Assembly: GCF_052180215.1 (NCBI RefSeq)
Contig: NZ_CP197471.1
Span: forward strand, 2,390,001-2,454,000
DNA length: 64,000 nt
Reading direction: 5' to 3'
DNA from: Pseudoneobacillus sp052180215
GTDB lineage: Bacteria > Bacillota > Bacilli > Bacillales > Cytobacillaceae
Shown here: one piece after another, positions 24,702 to 33,170 of the stretch
Position numbering within the stretch: position 1 is the stretch's first letter
Layout of the letters: every line of letters starts with the position of its first letter
Position numbers and translations under genes: made by a program
The notes under the pieces: generated by a model
What the model was told of the DNA's origin: nothing
The model's input: the letters and a program-made list of their open reading frames with translations, nothing else
The model's database searches: none

Positions 24702-25499
24702 TTAAGCGGTATGGATATCCTTTTTTATATAAACCAAATAGCTTGTAAAAATGGAAACGATCATAATCACAATCCCAGTAATTAAAAAAGAAAGTTCATA
24801 GCTTGAATGTTTGATAATATAGGCTGTATCAAAAAATTTAAAAGGAGATAAATAGCGTTCTACACCATCTCCACTTGTTGAACTTAGCATGGCTATTATA
24901 AAAAAGAAAAACACTGTTCCAAGCGAAACGGTAATAACAGATTTAATTTTTTTCATCAATATTGATAAAACGAGTCCTAGCGCAAAAAAAATGAACTGTG
25001 TAAAGAGTAAAGTTAACGAGATAAGAAAAAATGCCTGTTTACTGAAATCCTCTACTTTTACTTGGGAGGCTACTAAGCTGGACCCTATAATAAAAACAAT
25101 ATTTGTGACCAATAATGCTGTCAATGCCGCCATAACTTTAGAAGTTATAATACTTGAACGTGTAACTGGTTTTGTTAATAGAAAGTCAGCTGTTTTTTCT
25201 CTGACTTCCTTACTAACTATGGAGACTCCTAAATTCATAGCCTGGATGGCCCCACAAAGGGTAATATACAGAAAAGAATATGAATAGAAGCCAAGTAGAG
25301 AAAAAAAGCTATCAATATTAAGACCAATTGCTTTTCTTACACCTTCCGGATATCCTTCAAGCAACTTTTTATATTGTACTGCATCCTTAGAAATGGAGGG
25401 AAACATTGACATAAAAAGTACCACTAATGTTAGTAAAACGATTGACCAAATAATGGTTGACTTTCGATAAGCCTTCCATTCGTATAAAAAGATATTCAT
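24702..25499 (-). CDS. ABC-2 type permease (first of pair)
   Basis: 265-residue membrane subunit, six predicted helices, paralogous to the next gene. Conserved loop KEVREKTADFLLTKPVTRSS lies between helices 2 and 3. The ribosome site ATAGGAGG stands before ATG, 15 nt after the ATPase gene. It should partner the downstream permease and the upstream ATPase in exporting a toxic lipid-like or peptide compound; the substrate is unknown. Confidence 0.87.
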   Translation of the reverse strand: MNIFLYEWKAYRKSTIIWSIVLLTLVVLFMSMFPSISKDAVQYKKLLEGYPEGVRKAIGLNIDSFFSLLGFYSYSFLYITLCGAIQAMNLGVSIVSKEVREKTADFLLTKPVTRSSIITSKVMAALTALLVTNIVFIIGSSLVASQVKVEDFSKQAFFLISLTLLFTQFIFFALGLVLSILMKKIKSVITVSLGTVFFFFIIAMLSSTSGDGVERYLSPFKFFDTAYIIKHSSYELSFLITGIVIMIVSIFTSYLVYIKKDIHTA

Positions 25500-25514
25500 A
25501 GCTTTCTAAACCTC

Positions 25515-26390
25515 CTATTCATAGTAATGCATAAAGATTTCTTCTAAGTCTGGTTCCTCGATCCATAGATTGGTTAATTCCATTTCGGAAAGTTTTTTCA
25601 ACATGAGGTTCAGATCTCCTCTAAATATGAAGCTTGTGATATTCCCATTAGTGACCAAATTTGTTACTCCACTAATAGTAAAAGAGAGTGGGTCTATTTT
25701 CTTTTTTGACTCAACCTTAAATTTTTTGTAGGTATTTTCTTTTAATGTACTAATCTTTTCAACTGTTATAATCTTACCCTCTTTAATGATGGCAACCCGA
25801 TTACATAATCGTTGAACCTCACTTAGAATGTGTGAAGAAAATAAAATCGTTGCCCCTTTTCGGTTTTCTTCTTCAAGCAATTCAAAAAAACGTTGTTGCA
25901 TAAGAGGATCTAATCCGCTAGTTGGCTCATCCAAAATGATGAGTTTAGGTTCATGCAATAACCCTAGCACAATACCCACTTTCTTTTTGTTACCTAAGGA
26001 AAGGTCATCAATTTTCTTATTGAGGTCTAAATCCATAATCTCAGCGAGCTCTTTTATTCTTTTATTACAATCTTTTTTGTAAAAGCTGGCAGAGTATTTT
26101 AATAAATCTTTTACTTTCATATTGTCATAGTAAAATACTTCAGACGGTAAATAACCTATTTCTTTTTTTATTTCAGGACCAAATTGAATACAGTCTTTTC
26201 CAAAAATCTTTGCACTGCCACTAGTTGGATAAATGAGTGAAAGTAAGGTTCGAATGGTGGTTGATTTACCAGCACCATTTGGACCAATAAATCCAAAAAT
26301 TTCACCCTGTTCCACATTAAAACTAATATCAGTAATTCCTCTAGCGTTACCATACATTTTTGTCAAATGGTTAATTTCAATAACATTCAT
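25515..26390 (-). CDS. ABC transporter ATP-binding protein
   Basis: 291-residue ATPase. Walker A GPNGAGKS at 36-43, signature LSLGNKKKVGI near 134-144 (LSLGN instead of the usual LSGGQ, common in bacteriocin and antibiotic exporters of this type), Walker B LIILDEP, and SSHILSEVQRL for the H-loop. The C-terminal 80 residues resemble the accessory domain of drug-exporter ATPases. Starts 26 nt after the TetR gene; AGGGAGGG precedes ATG. Confidence 0.93.
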   Translation of the reverse strand: MNVIEINHLTKMYGNARGITDISFNVEQGEIFGFIGPNGAGKSTTIRTLLSLIYPTSGSAKIFGKDCIQFGPEIKKEIGYLPSEVFYYDNMKVKDLLKYSASFYKKDCNKRIKELAEIMDLDLNKKIDDLSLGNKKKVGIVLGLLHEPKLIILDEPTSGLDPLMQQRFFELLEEENRKGATILFSSHILSEVQRLCNRVAIIKEGKIITVEKISTLKENTYKKFKVESKKKIDPLSFTISGVTNLVTNGNITSFIFRGDLNLMLKKLSEMELTNLWIEEPDLEEIFMHYYE

Positions 26391-26416
26391 CTAAATTACC
26401 CTCCCTGCTATTTCTA

Positions 26417-27040
26417 TTACTTATAAAAGCCTTTTTTTAGTGTTTCAATATAGACATCCATTTCAGTTAAAATCTCATCAATCTTTATTTGATTTAATGG
26501 TAAAATTCTCGTTTTCTCCTGTAACTGATTTCCTAATCCCTCCATCGTCCACATGATAATGGCAATAGCTCTTTGTACATCAATACCTTCTTTAAATAAT
26601 GAAGCATCAACATTTTCAAAAAGCTTACGATAGCTACTAGCAATAGCATCTTTATTTCTTTTTTCAAGTTCCTTTTTTATCTCATACGCTTCTTCCTCAT
26701 AGGCCATTCGGACAAAGTCAAACATGTCAGGAAATCTTGAAAATAATTCAAATTTCATCATAGTGATTTGCTTGAGCTTTAGCAGTAAATCTTTTTCTGT
26801 CCAATCGATTTTTGCGTAAAAATCATTCATGATAAGATCAATTAGATAATCATATAAAAACAAGAAAAGCTCTTGTTTGTTATTAAAATAGTGAAATAAC
26901 AAGCCCTTAGAAATCCCTGCCTCTTTTACGATTTCATTGGTAGATGCTTTAACATACCCTTTTTGAGCAAATTCCTTAACGGCTGCATTTATGATACGTT
27001 CTTGCTTTTCTAAATCTAAATTAAAAAATTTTGAGAACAT
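26417..27040 (-). CDS. TetR-family regulator of the ABC exporter
   Basis: 207-residue repressor. N-terminal helix-turn-helix: RIINAAVKEFAQKGYVKAST followed by NEIVKEAGISKGLLFHYFNNK; the C-terminal all-helical domain should bind the inducer. First gene of the operon with the ATPase and two permeases. A perfect palindrome lies between its promoter and ATG, so it probably represses its own operon and lets go when the exported compound binds. CCGGAGG precedes ATG. Confidence 0.9.
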   Translation of the reverse strand: MFSKFFNLDLEKQERIINAAVKEFAQKGYVKASTNEIVKEAGISKGLLFHYFNNKQELFLFLYDYLIDLIMNDFYAKIDWTEKDLLLKLKQITMMKFELFSRFPDMFDFVRMAYEEEAYEIKKELEKRNKDAIASSYRKLFENVDASLFKEGIDVQRAIAIIMWTMEGLGNQLQEKTRILPLNQIKIDEILTEMDVYIETLKKGFYK

Positions 27041-27061
27041 GCCTTTCCTCCGGTAATACTC

Positions 27062-27113
27062 AATTGACCAATCCGGTCAATTAAAGTTTACTCCCACTGA
27101 CTACTCTGGTCAA
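27062..27113 (-). promoter_or_regulatory. Promoter and TetR operator
   Basis: Minus strand TTGACC (27108-27113), 17-nt spacer, TAAACT (27085-27090). Just downstream, AATTGACC-N5-GGTCAATT (27062-27082) is a perfect palindrome placed to block transcription; the -35 itself repeats the TTGACC half-site. Confidence 0.75.
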
Positions 27114-27152
27114 TGTATAAATTGGAAAAATTTATTAAATACATTAATATAC

Positions 27153-27192
27153 AAAAAACCCCCTAAAGCACTAAAGCTTTAGAGGGGTTGTT
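27153..27192 (-). terminator. Terminator
   Basis: CCCCCTAAAGC/GCTTTAGAGGGG stem with an A-rich/T-rich flank, just after the DUF3052-like gene. Confidence 0.85.
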
Positions 27193-27205
27193 TCATTTTT
27201 CATTT

Positions 27206-27661
27206 TTATTCTGCACGTTGCTTTCCTGCTTCCGTTACAGCAAATTTGCGTTTCATAGATTTAATATTTTCAGGTTTTCGGAAACGTAAAGCCGACCAAT
27301 CCTCGTCAATAGCCACCATACGGACCGGTTCATAACCTTGATCAGCCAGCATACCCATGACAGTTTCACGACTGCAATCCGAATCTTTATATGCCTTTGA
27401 TGATTTCTTTGGATAACATAGCCAAAGTAAGCCATCATCACTGATTAAGGTAGAAACGCCAAGTGCAAGTTCCTTTAACTCTACATTATTCGTTCCAAAC
27501 ACTTGTATAAAATCATAAGATTCATCTCTTATTTCCTTATGAACTTCACCAATAAAGACCTCTAAAACTTTATTATATGAATTAGGAGCATTTATGACTA
27601 ATACCGATTGTCCGTTGTCCTTATAATTTAACTTTTTTAATATTGCTTGAGCCTCTGACAT
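27206..27661 (-). CDS. DUF3052-like protein
   Basis: 151-residue soluble protein. Its C-terminal core, LISDDGLLWLCYPKKSSKAY and then PVRMVAIDEDWSALRFRKPE, matches the widespread DUF3052-type proteins of unknown function. I start at the ATG at 27661, behind GTAAGGAG with an 11-nt gap; the frame extends 12 codons further without a better site. It lies 44 nt after the alpha/beta hydrolase on the same strand, so the two may share a transcript. Confidence 0.65.
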   Translation of the reverse strand: MSEAQAILKKLNYKDNGQSVLVINAPNSYNKVLEVFIGEVHKEIRDESYDFIQVFGTNNVELKELALGVSTLISDDGLLWLCYPKKSSKAYKDSDCSRETVMGMLADQGYEPVRMVAIDEDWSALRFRKPENIKSMKRKFAVTEAGKQRAE

Positions 27662-27705
27662 TATGAATACACTCCTTACCGTTTTTACATTAAACAACCA
27701 ACAAT

Positions 27706-28794
27706 TTAAGAATTAACAATTCTAATTAATTCCCTTTTAAATTTCTCAAAGTCTTCTTTATTCGGATAATGCGCCGAATTTTCTAAACTAATAAACTCCT
27801 TATTTCCAGTAGTTTGTATGATCTCAAAGTATTCTTTTGTTAAATCATAGTTAGCAACCTTATCATGTATACCCTGAATAAAATATATGGATGTTTTAAA
27901 TTCGATGATTCTTCCGATAAAATTTGTACGAATAATCTTATTCTGTAAATCTTTACTATCAAATAAACTAAACTTTGGACCAGAGACCAGAACTTTATAA
28001 ATATCAGAAAGTGTATAATCCGGAGAAATAAACGCCCCTTTAATTATACTGAAAATACTCGCCTTTTCTGTCTGATCATCTGAATAGTTATAGCCAGGGT
28101 ATTTATTTAACAAATCACCAAATCTACCTTCTTGTTTCCCATGGTAAAAAGGAGGTTCTCCTATTTTCTCTAATATGCCTAATGTTTTTTGATCATGTTT
28201 ATTTGTTGCTTCAGTTTTTAACCAATCATAAGCAAGCTTTTGCCCTTCCATGATATTTGAAATTTGACCTAATCCAATGTAGGCATGAAACTTTTCAGGA
28301 TAACGGTATGCTAATTCAGTTCCTACTATAGTACCGAAAGAATTACCAACAATATAAATTTTATCTTTTTTCATTTTATCTCTTGTATAATCAACGACTT
28401 CATTCGCATCCGAGATAAACTGTTCGAGATTCATTGATTGAATATCGATGTTTTTGTTATAGCTTTTACCTGACCCCCTTTGATCAAAATAAACAGCTAT
28501 CATATTTTCAGTCAGATCAGGGAATATAGAGCGTGAGCTTACCCCAAATGGAAAGGGGGAACCGGGACCACCGTGAATAAATAAACATACTGGCTTCTTC
28601 CGATCAGCACCTTCAAAAACAATATGTTGTTTAATGCCTCCAATTTCGACAATGTCTATCTCACTAATCCCACCAACTTCTTTTATTGCTGAGATAGTTC
28701 TTCTTACTTTTTTCTGTTTTATCTTTCTAATAATAAGGCTCGCTACAATTGCCATTGTCATAAATATGATAAGGATAAGTAATATTGTTAGCAT
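27706..28794 (-). CDS. Membrane-anchored alpha/beta hydrolase (proline iminopeptidase-like)
   Basis: 362-residue hydrolase with an N-terminal membrane helix (about 1-25), a basic linker, and an alpha/beta hydrolase fold: HGGPGSP oxyanion motif near 78-84, FDQRGSGKS, and nucleophile elbow GNSFGT near 158; catalytic His is in ENSAHYPNKEDF. This is the S33 peptidase pattern. I start at ATG 28794 because AGGAAG lies 6 nt before it; the open frame beyond it runs into an intergenic repeat. Confidence 0.85.
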   Translation of the reverse strand: MLTILLILIIFMTMAIVASLIIRKIKQKKVRRTISAIKEVGGISEIDIVEIGGIKQHIVFEGADRKKPVCLFIHGGPGSPFPFGVSSRSIFPDLTENMIAVYFDQRGSGKSYNKNIDIQSMNLEQFISDANEVVDYTRDKMKKDKIYIVGNSFGTIVGTELAYRYPEKFHAYIGLGQISNIMEGQKLAYDWLKTEATNKHDQKTLGILEKIGEPPFYHGKQEGRFGDLLNKYPGYNYSDDQTEKASIFSIIKGAFISPDYTLSDIYKVLVSGPKFSLFDSKDLQNKIIRTNFIGRIIEFKTSIYFIQGIHDKVANYDLTKEYFEIIQTTGNKEFISLENSAHYPNKEDFEKFKRELIRIVNS

Positions 28795-28884
28795 TTTTTT
28801 CTTCCTATCAAATGAATTTTGTTTCAAGTAAAATATTCGAGACAAAAGACCTATTTCCTTTTTTTCGACAAATTCAAGAACAAA

Positions 28885-29001
28885 AAGCGCAAGCGCCTCG
28901 ATCAGCCCCGACAAGCAAATGTTCTGTTTTGTAAGAAGTCTGCACTTTGACTTCTTACAAAACAGGTTATATGACCTCGAGGGGCTAGGCGCTGGAGCTG
29001 G
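28885..29001. repeat. Structured intergenic repeat, family 2
   Basis: About 117 nt: AAGCGCAAGCGCC at one end and GGCGCTGGAGCTGGA at the other, AGCCCCGAC against CTCGAGGGGCT inside, and a perfect 17-bp central hairpin (CTGTTTTGTAAGAAGTC / GACTTCTTACAAAACAG). The whole can fold into one long hairpin. Resembles high-copy palindromic repeats of Bacillus-type genomes; only one copy is in the window. Confidence 0.75.
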
Positions 29002-29062
29002 ATTACGAAAAACTTCGTCCTAAGTTATTCACATGTTTAAAATTAATAAATTCCTTAACCAT

Positions 29063-29099
29063 AAAAAGACCTAAAATAGGTATTTTAGGTCTAAAAAAA
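29063..29099 (-). terminator. Terminator of the queCDE operon
   Basis: AGACCTAAAAT-AGGT-ATTTTAGGTCT, 11-bp perfect stem, followed by A or T runs on either side. Confidence 0.9.
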
Positions 29100-29115
29100 G
29101 TAAAAAGTTTTCTTC

Positions 29116-29844
29116 TTAAACGCCCCTTTTATTTCCCCAAATAAGGGCATGAAGCTGCGGTAATACTTTTACATTATTTAATTCATTGTCAGCCATTACT
29201 CTATTAATTAACGTTTCATAATTATTTAATAAATTTTGAATCAGTTCAATATTATTTGGATTAGTCACATCATCGTTTCCAACTTGTAAATAGAATGGTA
29301 TATTGGAATACCTTTTATGAACCGTTTTTGCAAAATCCAGATCCGCTTCATTAAAAATAACAACTTTTAAACTGACATTCCCCTTAAAATTTCCCGCTTC
29401 TAATTTTTGAAAAATGTGATCTAAAATTTCAAAGTTTGTAACCATATTTGAACTTGGTGGCTTCGGGGAAATGGTCAGCTCATTGATATCGAGCAGCCAA
29501 TCTTGCCATTTACTTCCTTGGGTTTCAATCCCTATTTTTATCTGATTTTCTTTTAAAATACTAATCAGAGAATCTAAATTCTTAAGTAGAGCTGGATTCC
29601 CACCAGAAATAGTAACAAACGAAAAATTACTTTGACCAACCGCTTTTAGTTCAGTCCAAATTTCATTAGCATCCATTTGTTTAATATCATCTTTTCCGCT
29701 ACCATCCCAAGTAAATGCAGAATCACACCAACTGCACGAATAATCGCATCCAGCTGTACGAACGAACATTGTTTTTTGTCCAATCACCATTCCTTCTCCC
29801 TGTATGGTCGGACCAAAAATCTCCATTACTGGAATTCTACTCAT
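29116..29844 (-). CDS. queE: 7-carboxy-7-deazaguanine synthase
   Basis: 242-residue radical SAM enzyme that contracts carboxytetrahydropterin to carboxydeazaguanine, in preQ1/queuosine synthesis. The CX3CX2C iron-sulfur site reads CDYSCSWC near residue 30; FGPTIQGEG at the start and TISGGNPALL (glycine-rich SAM strand) are typical. The start ATG overlaps the queD stop (ATGA), so translation is coupled; a GTG four codons earlier is the alternative. Third gene of the riboswitch-controlled operon. Confidence 0.95.
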   Translation of the reverse strand: MSRIPVMEIFGPTIQGEGMVIGQKTMFVRTAGCDYSCSWCDSAFTWDGSGKDDIKQMDANEIWTELKAVGQSNFSFVTISGGNPALLKNLDSLISILKENQIKIGIETQGSKWQDWLLDINELTISPKPPSSNMVTNFEILDHIFQKLEAGNFKGNVSLKVVIFNEADLDFAKTVHKRYSNIPFYLQVGNDDVTNPNNIELIQNLLNNYETLINRVMADNELNNVKVLPQLHALIWGNKRGV

Positions 29845-30314
29845 TCTTCCATCCACTCCCGTCTAGCCTCTGCGTAACTTGTAGGAGTTTCATATAATCG
29901 GACAAACTCCACTCTTGCTTGCTGATACTGATTTTTTCTATTTAATAAGGATTCTTTCATTTTTTCATAAATCCAAACGACCATATTTTCAGCCGTTGTG
30001 TTCATCGATGGTAAAGTTTCATTCAAGTATCGATGATCTAGAAAAATCTCAATCTCATTTTTCCAAATTTCTTTTATATCACCGAAATCAATCATTAACC
30101 CGATATCATCCACAAAACCACTTATCCCAAAAACGACTTTATACGTGTGACCATGGAGATTTTTGCATTTTCCTTCATAGGCATGTAAATGATGGGCCGC
30201 ATCAAAGGTGAATTCCTTACTTACTAATACACGCTTGGAATGGTATTTCAACTGATTACGTTGGATGTCTTCGTCTATTTTTTGGAGTTTATCCACGATT
30301 CTAAATCCGTACAT
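29841..30314 (-). CDS. queD: 6-carboxytetrahydropterin synthase
   Basis: 157-residue T-fold enzyme converting dihydroneopterin triphosphate to carboxytetrahydropterin. Zinc His residues are in FDAAHHL and HGHTY; the catalytic Cys is in GKCKNLHGH. A 30-residue N-terminal extension precedes the fold. Its start lies inside the end of queC (14-nt overlap) and its stop overlaps queE, so all three are coupled. Confidence 0.95.
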   Translation of the reverse strand: MYGFRIVDKLQKIDEDIQRNQLKYHSKRVLVSKEFTFDAAHHLHAYEGKCKNLHGHTYKVVFGISGFVDDIGLMIDFGDIKEIWKNEIEIFLDHRYLNETLPSMNTTAENMVVWIYEKMKESLLNRKNQYQQARVEFVRLYETPTSYAEARREWMEE

Positions 30315-30969
30315 CGCTAACTTCCCCCTTTAGGAAATCATCAAGTCCTCTTTTCCTTAAAACACATGCAGGACACTGTCCACATCCATCAGAAATAACA
30401 CCGTTATAACAAGTTAACGTTTTTTCACGTACAAATTCAAACGCTTCTAATTGATGGGCTAAAGCCCAAGTTTCTGCTTTATTTAACCACATTAATGGTG
30501 TATGAATAACGAATGTATCATCCATTGAGAGATTTAAGGTAACATTAAGAGATTTAACAAACACATCACGACAATCAGGGTAACCACTAAAATCCGTTTC
30601 ACAGACACCTGTAACTAAATGTTTGGCTCCTACTTGGCGTGCTAAAATTCCTGTGAAGGTTAAAAATACGAGATTACGTCCAGGAACAAAGGTTGATGGC
30701 AGTTCACCTTCTCCACCATCCGTTACCTCGATATCAGGTCGAGTTAGGGCATTAGGTGCTAATTGATTTAATAATGACATATCTAAAATATGGTGTTTAA
30801 CACCTAATTCATTAGCAATATTTTTTGCGCATTCAATTTCCAAGCTATGACGCTGATTATAATTAAATGTGACTGCTTCAACTTCTTTAAATTGTTTTAA
30901 AGCCCAAAACAAACATGTTGTGCTATCTTGACCACCGCTAAATACAACAATCGCTTTATCATTTTTCAT
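30301..30969 (-). CDS. queC: 7-cyano-7-deazaguanine synthase
   Basis: 222-residue ATP-dependent enzyme forming preQ0 from carboxydeazaguanine and ammonia. PP-loop FSGGQDST near residues 9-16; C-terminal zinc cluster with CYNGVISDGCGQCPAC. First gene after the preQ1 riboswitch; AAAGGAG precedes ATG. The queF reductase gene that completes the usual Bacillus operon is not next to queE. Confidence 0.96.
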   Translation of the reverse strand: MKNDKAIVVFSGGQDSTTCLFWALKQFKEVEAVTFNYNQRHSLEIECAKNIANELGVKHHILDMSLLNQLAPNALTRPDIEVTDGGEGELPSTFVPGRNLVFLTFTGILARQVGAKHLVTGVCETDFSGYPDCRDVFVKSLNVTLNLSMDDTFVIHTPLMWLNKAETWALAHQLEAFEFVREKTLTCYNGVISDGCGQCPACVLRKRGLDDFLKGEVSDVRI

Positions 30970-30990
30970 TGTCTAAAACTCCTTTAAACG

Positions 30991-31066
30991 GAAAAAACAG
31001 CACCACTAAGACAGTAGTACTGTTTATCCTTAGTTTTTTATAGAGGGTAGCTAGAACCTCTGACTA
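30991..31066 (-). promoter_or_regulatory. Class I preQ1 riboswitch with terminator
   Basis: Minus strand AGAGGTTCTAGCTACCCTCT then ATAAAAAACTAAGG: the minimal preQ1-I aptamer with its A-rich tail that forms the pseudoknot. A terminator hairpin (AACAGTACTACTGTCTTAGT paired with GGTGCTGTT) and T run follow at 30991-31026. An extended -10 box, TGTTATAAT, lies at 31085-31093, suitably upstream. It shuts off queCDE when preQ1 is plentiful. Confidence 0.95.
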
Positions 31067-31169
31067 TAAAATTACATACGTGTCATTATAACATATTCTT
31101 TTAACCTATTTAAATAACAAAAATAAAAAATGATCTTTTTACATTGACCTTACCACCTTAGAAAAGGTA

Positions 31170-31199
31170 AAAAAAAACTGCCTCATCCAACGAGGCAGA
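31170..31199 (-). terminator. Terminator of the 76-codon gene
   Basis: CTGCCTC/GAGGCAG stem with 7-nt loop and nine-T run on the minus strand, immediately after the stop codon. Confidence 0.85.
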
Positions 31200-31430
31200 T
31201 TACTTTTTAGTCATATTTTTCATATTATTGTGTTTAAGATTACTATCCTTCGAAATAGATAGACCAGACCAACATTGTAGAGCAGCCGTGCTAACAATCT
31301 TTAAATCTTGGTAGGTATTCATTGATTGTCTTTTGTAAAGTTGATTGATTTTTGACGTTGTCATAACCATTGTATTATTCGCTATCAACTTACTGAATAA
31401 CTTCAAAGTACATGCCGTTTTCTTCACCAT
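31200..31430 (-). CDS. Hypothetical basic protein, 76 aa
   Basis: ATG behind AGGGAGAATA, and a strong terminator right after the stop, argue that it is real. The product is basic, Ser/Thr/Asn-rich, with two Cys (one in ALQCWSGLS) and no membrane helix or signal peptide. No family is recognised. It is a separate unit between the que operon and an MFS gene. Confidence 0.55.
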   Translation of the reverse strand: MVKKTACTLKLFSKLIANNTMVMTTSKINQLYKRQSMNTYQDLKIVSTAALQCWSGLSISKDSNLKHNNMKNMTKK

Positions 31431-31530
31431 TATTCTCCCTCATTTATGTACAATTCTCTTCTTTTTGTATTTGACGAGAATCTTCTCATACTTGTTACAC
31501 ATAAAGATTAAGTTTTTTCACACCTTTCCT

Positions 31531-31565
31531 AAAAAAATAGTCGCCATGTTTATTATGGCGACCAA
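31531..31565 (-). terminator. Terminator of the MFS gene
   Basis: GTCGCCAT/ATGGCGAC stem with 7-nt loop, followed by seven T on the minus strand. Confidence 0.88.
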
Positions 31566-31568
31566 TCT

Positions 31569-32906
31569 TTAATGGGTAGTGGCTATGATTTCTTCTCCTT
31601 TATTACCAACTTCACTTGGTATTGCGTCAGGAATTTCCTCCTCGAGATCACGCACCCGAGGATTTAAATAAATAAGAATGGATGATATTGTCCATATCAT
31701 ACCTAATGCGATAAACAGCAAGCCTATCCCGCGGCCGTCACCAATACCAATCATTCTTCCAATCAATGGTGAAAAGCTGCTATCTTTCGTAATTGGATTA
31801 AAAACTCTCTCCACAAGTGGACCTGCGCTAATATATGCGATGGGTGAAAGAGACATGGCAATCATTCGGCGGAGAGCAAATACTCTCCCTTGAACATTTA
31901 GCGGAACTTTACTCTGCCAAATGGCTTGGCTGGCAGCATTTCCAACTGGCAGAACAATAAAAATAAAAAAGGTGGCTGCCGTAATTAAAACAACAGATTC
32001 TTTCAAACCGACTAGGATAAGAAATATTCCACCTGCCATTCCTGAGCCAAGCACGGATAATACACGTCTTTTAGCTCCACCCCAAATGCTCATTGTTGTG
32101 CCACCTATTAGCATCCCAATCCCTGTAATGGATAACGCAATCCCTAACATTTTTTCATTTGTAAAAGACAAAAGTAATGGCTGTAGCAGTACATTAAAAA
32201 ATCCTAATAATAAATTCGCTATTGCAAAGTAGCTAAGAAAACCGCGTAAACCCGGGCGATCCATGATGTATTTCCATCCATATATTGCATCTTGGAAGAA
32301 TGAAATCTTTTGTTGATCTTTTTCGTTTACTAATAGTTCAGGAAACTTAACAATTAGTAAAGTGGAAACAGCAACTAAGAAGGTTACGAAATCGATTAAT
32401 AGAATCCCCTTAATTCCAATTGCAACAATTAAGAAACCAGCCATTACGGGTGCAAACACAACCGAAAGTGCTTCGGCCATTTGAATCATTCCATTTGCAC
32501 GTCCTAATTGTTCTTTAGAAACAAGTAAAGGGATGGTTGCTTGATAGGCAGGAAACTGAAATGAGCTAAAAAATGATGAAATGGCTGCCGCAATATATAA
32601 ATGCCAAACTTCAAATAAATTTAAATATATTAGTATAAAAATAGTAAAAGTACTTAATCCAGAGATTGTGTCACTGATGATCATCACCCATTTTCGTTTC
32701 CATTTATCAACGATGACACCAGCAAATGGTGAAGCTAGTATGGCAGGAACACTGGCAAACATAATGATCAATGAAAATTGTGTAATGGACCCCGTTTCTT
32801 TTAAAACCCAGACACCAAGGCCAAACTGAGTTAGACCTGTTCCAATAACTGAGACTAATTGCCCCACCCATATCATCAAAAATGTTCGAAATGAATATTT
32901 TCTCAT
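31569..32906 (-). CDS. MFS transporter (macrolide-efflux type)
   Basis: 445-residue major facilitator with 12 predicted helices. Begins MRKYSFRTFLMIWVGQLVS, a hallmark of the MefA/YfmI-like exporters, and has SPFAGVIVDKWKRKWVMIIS as motif A. The start at 32906 has GGGGAATAAG ahead; the longer frame does not. A perfect 13-bp-arm palindrome covers the upstream region. C-terminal tail is acidic. The exported compound is unknown. Confidence 0.86.
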   Translation of the reverse strand: MRKYSFRTFLMIWVGQLVSVIGTGLTQFGLGVWVLKETGSITQFSLIIMFASVPAILASPFAGVIVDKWKRKWVMIISDTISGLSTFTIFILIYLNLFEVWHLYIAAAISSFFSSFQFPAYQATIPLLVSKEQLGRANGMIQMAEALSVVFAPVMAGFLIVAIGIKGILLIDFVTFLVAVSTLLIVKFPELLVNEKDQQKISFFQDAIYGWKYIMDRPGLRGFLSYFAIANLLLGFFNVLLQPLLLSFTNEKMLGIALSITGIGMLIGGTTMSIWGGAKRRVLSVLGSGMAGGIFLILVGLKESVVLITAATFFIFIVLPVGNAASQAIWQSKVPLNVQGRVFALRRMIAMSLSPIAYISAGPLVERVFNPITKDSSFSPLIGRMIGIGDGRGIGLLFIALGMIWTISSILIYLNPRVRDLEEEIPDAIPSEVGNKGEEIIATTH

Positions 32907-32941
32907 CTTATTCCCCATTTCACTTATATTTAATAAAATCA

Positions 32942-32975
32942 ATTATAAAATAGACTATATATTCTATTTTATAAT
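32942..32975. promoter_or_regulatory. Perfect 13-bp inverted repeat upstream of an MFS gene (operator)
   Basis: ATTATAAAATAGA (32942-32954) and TCTATTTTATAAT (32963-32975) around an 8-nt spacer, 36-69 nt before the MFS start. Fully AT-rich and without a following T run, so an operator covering the promoter is more likely than a terminator. No regulator gene is adjacent. Confidence 0.65.
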
Positions 32976-33134
32976 ATTTTTTTAATTTTGGAAATTTTTA
33001 TTATTTTACATATCTATATATCTAATAATAGTTTACTAATAATAAAATGCCTCCGCACTAAAAGACGATTGTACCTCCATTTAAAGTTGGATATTTTTTA
33101 TCGCTTCTTTCCGTCTCAAGACTGTTCCCTAACA

Positions 33135-33170
33135 TAAAAAAACCTGCATTCAAAAGAACACAGGATTAAT
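33135..33170 (-). terminator. Terminator of the ECF41 unit
   Basis: CCTGTGTTC/GAATGCAGG stem with an inner mismatch and T run on the minus strand; overlaps the sigma factor stop. Confidence 0.7.

Noticed and set aside
24889..25287. 132-codon plus-strand ORF inside the first ABC permease gene
   Set aside because: Lys- and Ile-rich antisense frame typical of the complement of a membrane protein gene; no upstream signals.
28795..28914. 40-residue N-terminal extension of the alpha/beta hydrolase
   Set aside because: It runs into the structured repeat and has no ribosome site, whereas ATG 28794 has AGGAAG and starts a membrane helix.
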